DNA of 64,000 bases from the NCBI RefSeq assembly GCF_002899945.2, contig NZ_PPEG02000005.1, forward strand, positions 479,074-543,073. Direction: 5' to 3'. Under the pieces are notes generated by a model. The model worked only from the letters and a program-made list of their open reading frames with translations. It made no database searches and had not been told where the DNA came from. Below, in pieces: positions 53,747 through 61,880 of this stretch. The number at the start of each line of letters is the position of its first letter. Position 1 is the stretch's first letter. Source of the stretch: Chryseobacterium viscerum. GTDB taxonomy: Bacteria > Bacteroidota > Bacteroidia > Flavobacteriales > Weeksellaceae. The translations under genes and the position numbers were made by a program.

Positions 53747-54708
53747 GTATTCATAGTTTTGAGACAATGAGCGACTTCATAATGAAGATTATAATTACAA
53801 GGCAATGAAGTCATTCTAAACTGACCGGAAGGATTCACTTCCAAAAAATAATATTCGCCGTCATCGGCTTTTATCATGTCTACAGAACCTGTATTCAATC
53901 CTATTTTTTTCATCAAAGCAGATATTTTTTCATCTACAGAATCAGGAAGACTATAAGACACATATCTATTAGGACTCTCGTAGTTGACTTGTCTGTAATC
54001 TGTTTTTGTTTGAGCATCATTTTGAGAAAATATAGCCATACTGTAATTCTTTCCGTTCAGATGGAAAATCCTAAGCTCATATTCTTTGTTGATCATTTCC
54101 TGAAATAAACTTGGAAAGAAATTTTTATAGCTTTTGATTTTTTTCTCGCTTAATTGAGTGGTGAAAAAAAAGAAAGCTTTATCATCAATTCCAATGACCG
54201 ATCCTTCATTGATCGATTTACTGATATAAGGCTGGTCGTAGTTTAAATTATCTGAATTGTTCGTTATATACGTTTTAGGAATTTTAATGCCTATTTCATG
54301 TGCGGCCATTAAAGTTCCTATTTTAGTCATTGACTCTAGCTTCTGATAATGATTAAGCCATTTTTTATCCTTTAAAAATTCAAAAAAGATATTTAATGTT
54401 GATATATATTCTGATTCCAGATAATTTAATAGTTCTATATTTTTTTCTGTTTTTATATTTTCTTTATACCTGTTAAAGAAACCGAATTTCCTAAACCAAA
54501 CACATTTGACTTCTGACATGTCCACTTTTCCAAAAAAATTATTCTCTACAATCAGTTTAGGGTGTGGCTGTAATTCAACATACATTTTTGTTTTTCCGGT
54601 AAATAAATCTAAGTCGTTGATTCTTATGTGCTTTTCACCAAGAATAGACAGATGTTCCATTACCCAATTCGTATCATCATCATTGGGAGTAGATAAAATT
54701 AAAATCAT
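53743..54708 (-). CDS. gwsG: Grasp-with-spasm system ATP-grasp peptide maturase
   Basis: 321 residues. ATP-grasp layout of graspetide (microviridin-type) ligases: the N-terminal ILILSTPNDDDTNWV pre-ATP-grasp domain, KCVWFRKFGFFNRY, PYISKSINEGSVIG, FQEMINKEYELRIFHLNGKN and the metal-binding SVDMIKADDGEYYFLEVNPSGQF. It should form ester or amide side-chain macrocycles in the precursor encoded upstream. Upstream lies a terminator and the precursor gene; downstream the small ORF and gwsS. Confidence 0.9.
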   Translation of the reverse strand: MILILSTPNDDDTNWVMEHLSILGEKHIRINDLDLFTGKTKMYVELQPHPKLIVENNFFGKVDMSEVKCVWFRKFGFFNRYKENIKTEKNIELLNYLESEYISTLNIFFEFLKDKKWLNHYQKLESMTKIGTLMAAHEIGIKIPKTYITNNSDNLNYDQPYISKSINEGSVIGIDDKAFFFFTTQLSEKKIKSYKNFFPSLFQEMINKEYELRIFHLNGKNYSMAIFSQNDAQTKTDYRQVNYESPNRYVSYSLPDSVDEKISALMKKIGLNTGSVDMIKADDGEYYFLEVNPSGQFRMTSLPCNYNLHYEVAHCLKTMNT

Positions 54709-54803
54709 GTTATAATAATTTGAAAAACGATTGGGGAAGTAAATGAGATGAATTGAGATGGGTTTATTTGAAAAGACCCTTCCCTATGGATTACAAAAAA
54801 AGA

Positions 54804-54836
54804 CAAAAAAAGTCACCTCAATACATTTGAGGTGAC
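54804..54836 (-). terminator. Terminator between RiPP precursor and maturation genes
   Basis: Perfect stem GTCACCTCAA / TTGAGGTGAC (54812-54821, 54827-54836, 5-nt loop); the A run to its left supplies the T run on the minus strand. It would make precursor mRNA more abundant than maturase mRNA if partial. Confidence 0.9.
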
Positions 54837-54852
54837 CATTTTTAGCTTGTTA

Positions 54853-55038
54853 CTACTTACGATCCCAAGATGAATCATCAGCTGTACCACCATTATAAAT
54901 AAGGGTAATACATTTTGCCATTTCAGCATCTAGAACAGCTTGGTTTTGTAATCCTGCATAAACAGTTTTTAAATCACCCAATTTTTTACCTTTTAAGGAT
55001 TCTAGGGATTTTTTAGAATTTTGATTTTCTTTTTTCAT
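54853..55038 (-). CDS. Candidate graspetide precursor peptide
   Basis: 61 residues. Leader-like charged, helical start (MKKENQNSKKSLESLKGKK) and a C-terminal core with a Cys, YNGGTADDSSWDRK. The core has Thr, Ser and Lys donors next to Asp acceptors, as needed for omega-ester or omega-amide rings. It is 144 bp upstream of gwsG, separated by a terminator, and has its own candidate promoter. Precursor call rests on position, size and composition. Confidence 0.75.
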   Translation of the reverse strand: MKKENQNSKKSLESLKGKKLGDLKTVYAGLQNQAVLDAEMAKCITLIYNGGTADDSSWDRK

Positions 55039-55063
55039 GGTTAAAATGTTAAAGATTAGATTT

Positions 55064-55098
55064 CAAATGTATATAAAAAAATATACTAACTCTAACAA
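55064..55098 (-). promoter_or_regulatory. Candidate promoter of the RiPP precursor gene
   Basis: Minus-strand TACATTTG (55064-55071) matches TAnnTTTG; a TTG at 55096-55098 is 24 nt upstream, at the long end of normal. Start codon lies 25 nt beyond the -7 element. Confidence 0.5.
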
Positions 55099-55319
55099 AG
55101 TGTGATCTTTTTTATTATGTTAAATCCTTTTGTATAAGGGATTTGAGCGATAATTCAAAAATAAGTGATCTTTTTTATCAATACTTAAATTAATGTTTTA
55201 GACACTAAAAAGTGTGTTATCATAGGGGTTAAAGACCCTATATGATCATGTGAAAAATACTTCATTTTACAGATTAATTTTATATTAGTAAAAGCTAATA
55301 ATGAGATAAAAAAATTTTC

Positions 55320-55703
55320 ATGAACAAAATATTTCTTCCATTTTTATTGTTTTCTTTAGTAATAAATGCTCAGAATTTTAAATGTAAATCCGCACACATT
55401 GGAAAATTTCAGGTAGATAATGGCGAATATGGAATTACAGTCATTGAAAGAAACAGTACATCCCAGATTGAAACAAACGAAAAAATGGGGTATAAAGCAC
55501 GGTATGACATCAGCTGGATTAATGATTGTCAGTATCAATTAAAAAACCGAAAAGTCATAAAAGGCAAATCTCATGAAGGAAGTACTCCTGATGACGTATT
55601 AATGGCTACAATCCTAAAAGTTGTGAATGAAAAGGTCTTCTTACGACTTAGTTCGAATTTTTCTGATGAAGTAATGGAATGTGAGATGATTAAAATTAAA
55701 TAA
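55320..55703 (+). CDS. Small secreted protein of unknown function
   Basis: 127 residues. Signal peptide about 1-17 (VINAQ). The mature part has CKSAHIGKFQVDN, IERNSTSQIETNEKMGYKARYDISWINDCQYQL and a C-terminal VMECEMIKIK, with Cys residues that can pair. This is a common small exported protein in Chryseobacterium. No known domain. It is oriented away from the RiPP locus. Confidence 0.65.
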   Translation: MNKIFLPFLLFSLVINAQNFKCKSAHIGKFQVDNGEYGITVIERNSTSQIETNEKMGYKARYDISWINDCQYQLKNRKVIKGKSHEGSTPDDVLMATILKVVNEKVFLRLSSNFSDEVMECEMIKIK

Positions 55704-55897
55704 TCCAGATCAAAAATCATGATGGCGATACAGGTTGTTCGTTTAATATTGTTTAAAAAATTGATTTTCTTCTGAGCTAATCTTTATACTGGCCATTGTA
55801 GTAAAAAATACGGATCTTATTTTTTAGTTAGAAATACGGTGTTTTTTCATTTCTTATTCTTCTAAATTTATCAAAATATTAAAAAAATAAATTGATT

Positions 55898-56596
55898 ATG
55901 AAAAAAAGTAATGAAAGGATACATGGTTATAATGCCATCTATTACAACAATGCAGCACCCAGGTTTCACTCTTTTGATTTGGTGAATAAGCGACCGACAA
56001 ATTTTATCAACAGGCAGGTAAGCATTACATCAGGTGAAAATGGAATTCTGGACCATCAAGGGCATATTGTGCCTCAAAATATGCTTGATCTTATCGTAGA
56101 TCCCTTGATAAAGGAGATGGGGAAATGTACAGATGAAGATGCAGTAAAGAATTTTATAAATGCACAAAAGAATACTTATCCATGGTTACAGCTTGTTTAT
56201 GATTATGGAAAGCAAATTAGTGATCGTACTCCCATGTTTGATTTTGATGAAAATGATCCTGAAGAGAAGCTGCGGGGCTTTTTTTCGATCGTAATATGGA
56301 ATCCGGTTAATATCTGCCGGGCACCGGAAGATAGCAGGAGAAACAATTATCCCGTTGATAAAATTGATGATCAGGTTGCAACTTATCTGAGTAAGCATAC
56401 GGCAGAACAAGGAGTACATGCAGCATGGCTTTTGAGCTTGCAAACACTTATAGCTAATAAGGATAATAAGAAGACCCTAAACGATTATATCAATGAATGC
56501 TGTAAGACACTTTCAGAACAAGAGAAATCAGGGTTTGGTTATTATTCATTTCCCTGGAAAAAAGACAGTAAAGGAGTCCTGTTTCCAGATAATTAA
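55898..56596 (+). CDS. Hypothetical cytoplasmic protein
   Basis: 232 residues from the ATG at 55898 (an upstream TTG is less likely). No signal peptide or membrane segment. Segments such as HGYNAIYYNNAAPRFHSFDL, GILDHQGHIVPQNMLDLIVDP and AEQGVHAAWLLSLQTLIANK give no family match that I recognise. It has its own terminator. Function unknown. Confidence 0.6.
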   Translation: MKKSNERIHGYNAIYYNNAAPRFHSFDLVNKRPTNFINRQVSITSGENGILDHQGHIVPQNMLDLIVDPLIKEMGKCTDEDAVKNFINAQKNTYPWLQLVYDYGKQISDRTPMFDFDENDPEEKLRGFFSIVIWNPVNICRAPEDSRRNNYPVDKIDDQVATYLSKHTAEQGVHAAWLLSLQTLIANKDNKKTLNDYINECCKTLSEQEKSGFGYYSFPWKKDSKGVLFPDN

Positions 56597-56631
56597 TTCA
56601 ATGAAAAAAAGTATTAACTATAACTTTACAT

Positions 56632-56663
56632 AAAATACCCGAAAAAATTCAGGGTATTTTTTT
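56632..56663 (+). terminator. Terminator between the hypothetical gene and a methyltransferase gene
   Basis: Stem AAAATACCC / GGGTATTTT (56632-56640, 56652-56660) followed by T run; works for the plus-strand gene and partly for the convergent minus-strand gene. Confidence 0.85.
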
Positions 56664-56700
56664 ATGAAAACATTCTCATGCTTTTTTATAGAGTCCACCT

Positions 56701-57291
56701 CTATTTTTCCCAAAAGTTTAATAATCCATTACAGTCTGTTGCAATTAGGTTGAAACTGCTTGGAATTTCGTCCCATTTGCTCCAATACGTTACCAGACGT
56801 GTGCCCGCAGGAGTTTTGTCGAGCTGTTCTTTTACATACTCGGAATAAGCAAAATATAAATCTTTGTCCGGAACTATGGTATTATCAATGAGAGATAATG
56901 TATCTATATTTTCGTAAAAAGAATTAAAAAAATAGAATGCATCGTAGTTGGAAAAAGAGATTTCATTGATATTGGAATGTATAAATTCTACATTCGTAAT
57001 TTTATGTTTGTCTGCAATTTTTTTTGATATTTTGGTAAGAGATGCTCTTTGCTCGACCCCAAAAAACATTCCTTTTGTAGAAGCGGCACCCACCAGACAA
57101 AATTTTCCGACACCAGAGCCAATATCCAATATCTTACTATTGGGTTTTTCAGCAAGATACTCAGCAGCCATTTTTGCTACGGCAATTGGGGTCCAGTGCT
57201 GGCCTGCCAGTTCTTTGATGTGTACGGGATATAGGTTATTAAAGGTACTGTCTTTAACATCAATATTTAATTTGATATCATTAAAAATCAT
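56701..57291 (-). CDS. Class I SAM-dependent methyltransferase
   Basis: 196 residues, no signal peptide. Motif I is KILDIGSGVGKFCLVGA, followed by FFGVEQRASLTKISKKIA and the motif for the post-I acid. YDAFYFFNSFYENID is motif IV-like. A fold of histone/DOT1-like or small-molecule methyltransferases is possible. Target unknown. Single gene. Confidence 0.85.
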   Translation of the reverse strand: MIFNDIKLNIDVKDSTFNNLYPVHIKELAGQHWTPIAVAKMAAEYLAEKPNSKILDIGSGVGKFCLVGAASTKGMFFGVEQRASLTKISKKIADKHKITNVEFIHSNINEISFSNYDAFYFFNSFYENIDTLSLIDNTIVPDKDLYFAYSEYVKEQLDKTPAGTRLVTYWSKWDEIPSSFNLIATDCNGLLNFWEK

Positions 57292-57507
57292 GCGATAAGG
57301 TGTATATATTCTTCATTAGTAGAAACTTCATTGGTGTCAATCCAAAAATTATACAATCCCATGAAACCTATTGTATAGAATTCAAAAAGAATTATAATGG
57401 GCAAAGTTACTCTGAAAATATTACAAAGCCTTGATATCTAAGAATATTTCAGAATAACTTATGGTATATACACTACAGATGCTTCACTCGAGATTTTATA
57501 TAAGCGC

Positions 57508-58023
57508 TTATTCTGCTTTGTCTTTCTTCATAAAAGCTACAGCATCTACTTCTATCAGCATATTATCAAGTGCTAATTTTGGAACCGGGATTAAGGTACT
57601 TGCCGGAAATTGATGCCCCTTCCATACTTTATGAATTTCTTCAGACCATATTGTAAGCTTTTCCTGGTTATGATCTACAATCAGAATGGTAATTTTCAGG
57701 ACGTCTTTCACTTCTAATCCATATTCAGCCAGTACAGTTTTTAAGTTCTGCAGTGAGATTTTAACCTGGGTTCTGAAATCTTCAGACAGATGATGATTCA
57801 ATCCTTCACCTCCGCTTTGTCCGGATATGAATACATACTTTCCTTCAGATTCGGCAGGTGCTGCGGAATGAGAAAAAGCATAAGGTGTCGGATCAAAAAG
57901 AGTTTTTGGATTTTTGTATTTGATTGTATTCATATTGGTTTGCTGAGTGTTGCTGGTTGTGTTTTGTGAAAATGCCAGAAACCCCATACAGAGCGCCGGC
58001 AAACTTAATACTATAGATTTCAT
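57508..58023 (-). CDS. RidA family protein with signal peptide
   Basis: 171 residues: signal peptide about 1-19 (AFSQ), then a RidA/YjgF domain with PTPYAFSHSAAPAESEGKYV, ISGQSGG, RTQVKISLQNLKTVL and a C-terminal PKLALDNMLIEVDAVAFM. Cytoplasmic RidA hydrolyses reactive enamine/imine intermediates; the key active-site Arg is less obvious here, and the export signal suggests a periplasmic variant. Substrate unknown. Confidence 0.85.
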   Translation of the reverse strand: MKSIVLSLPALCMGFLAFSQNTTSNTQQTNMNTIKYKNPKTLFDPTPYAFSHSAAPAESEGKYVFISGQSGGEGLNHHLSEDFRTQVKISLQNLKTVLAEYGLEVKDVLKITILIVDHNQEKLTIWSEEIHKVWKGHQFPASTLIPVPKLALDNMLIEVDAVAFMKKDKAE

Positions 58024-58151
58024 TGTATTTCTCTTAAAATTATTAAAGCAAATGTAGACTGCTAAATTGTAAGATCCCTTTACATATGTTGATCGTATTT
58101 ATTTTTAAGAAAAGTAAATTTGCAGATTTTCATCGCATGTACTACCTGTGC

Positions 58152-58190
58152 ATAAAAATACCGCTCTGAAAAGAGCGGTAGAATTTTTTT
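58152..58190. terminator. Terminator after the glycine-rich peptide gene
   Basis: Stem TACCGCTCT / AGAGCGGTA (58159-58167, 58172-58180), with A run on the left and T run on the right, so it can work in both directions. Confidence 0.88.
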
Positions 58191-58209
58191 TAATGTCGAA
58201 ACTTACTGA

Positions 58210-58494
58210 TTAGCAAGTAGAACCACACTCAAGTAATTTGATGTGGATTACACCATTCACAACACATTGTGTTTGGCATAAAGCGTTAGTTACAATAGTA
58301 CCTACACCACCTACTACTCCACCTACTGTAGAACCTACACCGCCAACAACACCGCCAACGACTGTTCCTACACCTCCTACTACACCACCGATAACACCAC
58401 CTAGTCCACCTAGTAGTCCACCGATTGGATCTAGTAATCCGTTACCTGAAATAGTTTTTAATTCGTTTCTGTCCAATTTTTTTAAGTTTTTCAT
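58210..58494 (-). CDS. Bacteriocin-like peptide with Gly-rich repeats
   Basis: 94 residues. Leader MKNLKKLDRNELKTISGNG resembles bacteriocin-type leaders (KKLxRxELKxISGG), though with GNG instead of a Gly-Gly. Next come about three tandem 11-residue repeats GGVVGGVGTVV, a glycine-zipper pattern able to form a membrane helix, then CQTQCVVNG and ECGSTC (four Cys). No immunity gene or C39 exporter is adjacent. It could be a secreted bacteriocin, but activity is only inferred. Confidence 0.65.
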   Translation of the reverse strand: MKNLKKLDRNELKTISGNGLLDPIGGLLGGLGGVIGGVVGGVGTVVGGVVGGVGSTVGGVVGGVGTIVTNALCQTQCVVNGVIHIKLLECGSTC

Positions 58495-58895
58495 AACTAT
58501 AATTTTATATGATTATTACATCACGAATATATGAATAATAAATGCATGATTGCAAGTTTTTTTTGAATAAATTAATTAAATATTTATATAATTTAATATT
58601 TCATTAATATAAAGTATTTTTAATGAAAATATCATTTTTATTTATATCTGATTGATTTTCTAAATGTTAAAAATAATAACTCAATTTGTGAAATTTGGAG
58701 TTATTATTTATGTATCATATTCTATTTATTTATGATTATTATTTAAATCTTATGATATGCTCTTTATTTACCCCAAAACGAGATTTTTGTACCCTGAAAA
58801 TTGATTGTGTGAAGCCCTTGAATTCCCTTTTTTTGAAAAATGGGAACAATGAAGTTAAATTTCTTTACTTATGATGGTAAAACCTGTCATAGTTA
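58495..58895. other. AT-rich intergenic region before the XRE regulator
   Basis: About 400 bp of low-complexity AT-rich sequence with no gene recognised. It separates the bacteriocin-like gene from the regulator; the regulator's promoter begins at 58896. Confidence 0.45.
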
Positions 58896-58925
58896 TTGAT
58901 AACGAATTCAAATTTTGTATTTTTG
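58896..58925 (+). promoter_or_regulatory. Promoter of the XRE/S24 regulator
   Basis: TTG (58896-58898), 19-nt spacer, TATTTTTG (58918-58925) fits the flavobacterial consensus. It ends 17 nt before the ATG at 58943, which selects that start over an upstream in-frame ATG at 58871. Confidence 0.75.
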
Positions 58926-58942
58926 CTGACATACTTTTATCA

Positions 58943-59731
58943 ATGTCAATTTTTTCAAATAATATACGCTTTTTAAGAGCCAAGAGAAAGCTCTCTCAAC
59001 AGAATGTAGCTGATGAACTGATGATCTCAAGAGTCCGCTATTCCAAATACGAGAATGGGATATCAGAACCACCTATCGAACTGCTGGTGAAAATCTCCAA
59101 ATATTTTCATGTAAGCATTGATCTTATGCTGTCGGTAGATATTCAGAAATACCCGATGGATGATATGCTGAAACTTCCGGATAACAGAATCGTTCTTCCT
59201 GTGGCTGTAGATACTCATGGGAATGATACCATAGAAATTATTCCTCAAAAAGCTTCCATGGGATATCTTGAGGGGTACAGTGATGTGGATTATATTGAGA
59301 GCCTGCAGCGTATTGCCCTTCCCTTTCTGAATAATGGGAAATATAGAGCTTTCCCTGCAGATGGAGACTCTATGCCTCCATTCAGAAACGGTTCTTATAT
59401 TGTAGGAAAATATGTAGAAGGAATCAACGAACTAAAACCGGGTAAAACCTATGTTTTTGTAACCCTGAATGATGGTATTACTTATAAACGTTTTAAGGAA
59501 ACAAAAGAAAATACAATTTCTGTAAGCGCTGATAACTCTTTCTATGAGCCTTATGATATTCCTTTTGAAGAAGTGGTGGAAATCTGGCAATATGCTTCAG
59601 GAATTTTCCCGGAAGACTTTGAGCCTGGTGATTATGAAAGCTATAACTTTAAAGAAATGTTCCGTGAACTGAGACAGGATATCAAAGATCTTGACAAAAA
59701 GGTTTCCGGACGACGACGTAAGCAGTCTTAA
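58943..59731 (+). CDS. XRE-family regulator with S24 (LexA-like) C-terminal domain
   Basis: 262 residues from the ATG at 58943, supported by the promoter location. N-terminal helix-turn-helix (about 5-60): FLRAKRKLSQQNVADELMI and SRVRYSKYENGIS. The C-terminal domain has the S24 catalytic pair, Ser in PADGDSMPPFR and Lys in GITYKRFK. This is typical of repressors that may self-cleave on DNA damage, but also of stable regulators. No prophage genes are nearby. Confidence 0.88.
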   Translation: MSIFSNNIRFLRAKRKLSQQNVADELMISRVRYSKYENGISEPPIELLVKISKYFHVSIDLMLSVDIQKYPMDDMLKLPDNRIVLPVAVDTHGNDTIEIIPQKASMGYLEGYSDVDYIESLQRIALPFLNNGKYRAFPADGDSMPPFRNGSYIVGKYVEGINELKPGKTYVFVTLNDGITYKRFKETKENTISVSADNSFYEPYDIPFEEVVEIWQYASGIFPEDFEPGDYESYNFKEMFRELRQDIKDLDKKVSGRRRKQS

Positions 59732-59760
59732 TATTGATATAAATCTTACTTATATAATAA

Positions 59761-59790
59761 AAAGTACCGTATCTGATGATATGGTACTTT
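59761..59790. terminator. Terminator after the XRE regulator
   Basis: Stem AAAGTACC...GGTACTTT (59761-59768, 59783-59790), with extra pairs GTAT/ATAT in the loop base. Confidence 0.8.
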
Positions 59791-59800
59791 AAGTATGAGA

Positions 59801-59954
59801 TTATGATTCAAGAATCTCGATTAATTCTTTTTCTTCAATTTGTACTGCAAAATCCGTTACAGATCTACCTTATTGATCTTTAAGATTTATATGCAGAATT
59901 TCCTGTTAATATATGATACCCCTTATGTTTTAATCCATACGGATAATACAATGG
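59801..59954 (-). pseudogene. Rhs remnant joined to an ankyrin-like tail
   Basis: On the minus strand 59954-59881 reads YYPYGLKHKGYHILTGNSAYK, the Rhs core segment usually followed by KYNGKELQ. It ends in a stop. A second frame continues as INLKDQ, stop, GRSVTDFAVQIEEKELIEIL, similar to the end of an ankyrin-repeat immunity-type gene. Two frames and an internal stop show decay. Confidence 0.7.
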
Positions 59955-60040
59955 GCTCTATTCCTGCTCTATTTTTAATGTAGCTTCTGCAATAGCTTTT
60001 TATTCTATCAACTCAAAGTCACAGACTTTGCGTAGAACGG

Positions 60041-60361
60041 CTAAAAATAAAAATGTATGCTAGTTTCATATAATAAAGCCAATTCAAACATTCTATTGAT
60101 TTTATCTGAGCTATTAGAACTTTTTTTTAATTTATTCAATGAATTATGTATAGAATCTAAATTTGTAATATGCTCATCTTCAAACTCATCAATATTACTA
60201 TTTGATATTTTATTAATTAGAATAAAGACTCCACTATTCCATAATTCCTTAAATTCATCATTTGTTATACTTAATTCTACAATCTGCTCTGGGCTTGCTG
60301 TATCGTAATCCAGCGCAATTTCAGCTTCTTTATTTTTTGGAACAATAATTTTTTTTGACAT
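60041..60361 (-). CDS. Small hypothetical protein, candidate immunity protein
   Basis: 106 residues, no signal peptide, acidic and helical (SNIDEFEDEHITNLDSIHNS, MFELALLYETSIHF). It lies within the decayed Rhs region, where small acidic proteins next to toxin tips are often immunity factors. No family recognised. Confidence 0.55.
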   Translation of the reverse strand: MSKKIIVPKNKEAEIALDYDTASPEQIVELSITNDEFKELWNSGVFILINKISNSNIDEFEDEHITNLDSIHNSLNKLKKSSNSSDKINRMFELALLYETSIHFYF

Positions 60362-60476
60362 GTTTAATCAATATTATTAAAATGAATTGCTTTCGCTCAA
60401 GTACTTTCATATAAAATATTTCCAGTAGCTTGTCAAAGCTTTTTAATTAATCCAAATTGAACTTGAGTCTTTTCTA

Positions 60477-60548
60477 TTAATCAGTATAATTTTCTTTGTT
60501 TTGTGAAAAATACACAACTGGCAATATCAATAGTATTAAAATTTTCAT
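60477..60548 (-). pseudogene. Truncated exported-protein gene
   Basis: 23-codon frame MKILILLILPVVYFSQNKEN, a typical flavobacterial signal peptide, followed by a stop at 60477-60479. The downstream sequence has no continuing frame. It looks like the start of a lost exported protein. Confidence 0.5.
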
Positions 60549-60563
60549 GTTTTGAATTTTAAT

Positions 60564-60704
60564 TTATTTATCCATTACTTTTAGTTTTTCCCAAAAGTTT
60601 TTGACTGTTTTTTTAATTTGGTCTTCATCTTTTTGCTTCTGATTGACACAATTATTAAAACTGAACAAAATTATAGGTATAAGTATTAGTTTAAATATTT
60701 TCAT
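60564..60704 (-). CDS. Small lipoprotein coupled to the Rhs tip
   Basis: 46 residues: lipoprotein signal with lipobox FNNC (MKIFKLILIPIILFSFNNC), then charged DEDQIKKTVKNFWEKLKVM. The start codon overlaps the stop of the preceding toxin-tip frame as TAATG, implying coupled translation. It could be an immunity lipoprotein or the beginning of a longer, lost gene. Confidence 0.6.
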   Translation of the reverse strand: MKIFKLILIPIILFSFNNCVNQKQKDEDQIKKTVKNFWEKLKVMDK

Positions 60705-61790
60705 TATTGTGGAATATTTCTAAGATTTTTTTCAATTTGTTTTTGTTTATCGTTTAGCATTTTTTTTATTTGATCTTGGGTTGGACGAATAGGTAATTTA
60801 TTTGCTTTTAAAATAGTATTACCATTTTGAATAATCGATGAATTTGGCATTAAACCTTTAGTAGATAACGTACCATCATAAACATAGTTTATAACATCAT
60901 TTCTTGTTTGTCTATTCATTTTAATACCACTATTATCAACAAGACCTATTGCCTGCCCCATGAATTTTGCATTTCCTTCAACCAGATTGATATCTTTCGC
61001 TGCTTTTACATGGTCATCTGTACTTTTTAGCAGCAGGTATATCCATAGCCATAAAAGCATTGTTCATCAATTCCTTTACACCATCTGCTACAGTAGCCAA
61101 TTTTTCTTTAGCTTCAGCTAATTTATTTGAACCTGTTGTTTCAACTCCTTGTTCTCCCATACTCTCTGTTTCCGCATTTTCCATTGTTGCGCCTTCAGGT
61201 TTCGCTCCATTATAGTTATAAGAATTTAGCTTCAATCCTGTTTCCCCGGAACTTATTCTTGGTACTGTGGGATTATATCCATTTGTTGATAAACCAATAT
61301 CTGCGGCTGTGAAAGATGGCCTTCCAAAACTGTCTCTCTGTGAAGCCGGAGCTTGTTTTACAATCATTTCATTTCCACGAATAGCAAAATATCCTGAATT
61401 ATTTCTAAGTAATTCTAATCCTTCTAATTCAATACCCATTCCTATCATATTTTCCTGAAATGCATATGTGCTATTATGAGGAAACTTCTCCGCCAAAGGA
61501 TCAATCCCAAAAAATCTACCCATAGTCGGATCATAATTTCTCCATCTGTAAGAGACCCATCCTGTTTCCATCTGCTTTTCTTGTTCCTGAGAAAAATATG
61601 CATAGTTTGGAGATATTGAAAGAGAAGTACTCAGATCCCATCCAAACTCCAAATCGAAAGGATAAAAATGAGTCGTTCTGTCTATCTTCAGGTTACCGGA
61701 AGCATGCCTGTCTGATGTTCCCTATCTGATCGGTATAATTGTAAGTATATTCTTTTTCTATAAAAACAGGCAACCATTTAGATTACCTGT
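60704..61790 (-). pseudogene. Orphan Rhs C-terminal tip, frameshifted
   Basis: Three frames together give one protein: EYTYNYTDQIGNIRQACFR (about 61766-61710), then GNLKIDRTTHFYPFDLEFG and the Rhs core YRWRNYDPTMGRFFGIDPLAE (to 61014), then STDDHVKAAKDINLVEGNAK to the end at 60704. Breaks lie near 61700 and in a T5 run at 61024-61028 (A run on the coding strand). No YD-repeat N-terminal part exists upstream. The C-terminal 150 residues would be the toxin; type not recognised. Confidence 0.75.
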
Positions 61791-61880
61791 TTTTAAATTA
61801 TTTTATTTATAATTTTCTTTGTCAAAGCCCATTAATAATGGAAACCAACATTTTTGAAACATAATAAACTTTAACTACAA

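Noticed and set aside
53546..53767. Longer version of the small RiPP-locus ORF starting at 53767
   Set aside because: The ATG at 53746 with the ATGA overlap is a more natural coupled start; the longer form overlaps gwsG by 25 bp without need.
58238..58534. 98-codon Pro/Thr-rich frame on the plus strand
   Set aside because: It is the complement of the glycine-rich bacteriocin-like gene, whose Gly codons read as Pro on the other strand.
58943..59731. Prophage repressor marking a phage
   Set aside because: The XRE/S24 gene stands alone; no integrase, structural or lysis genes are in the window.
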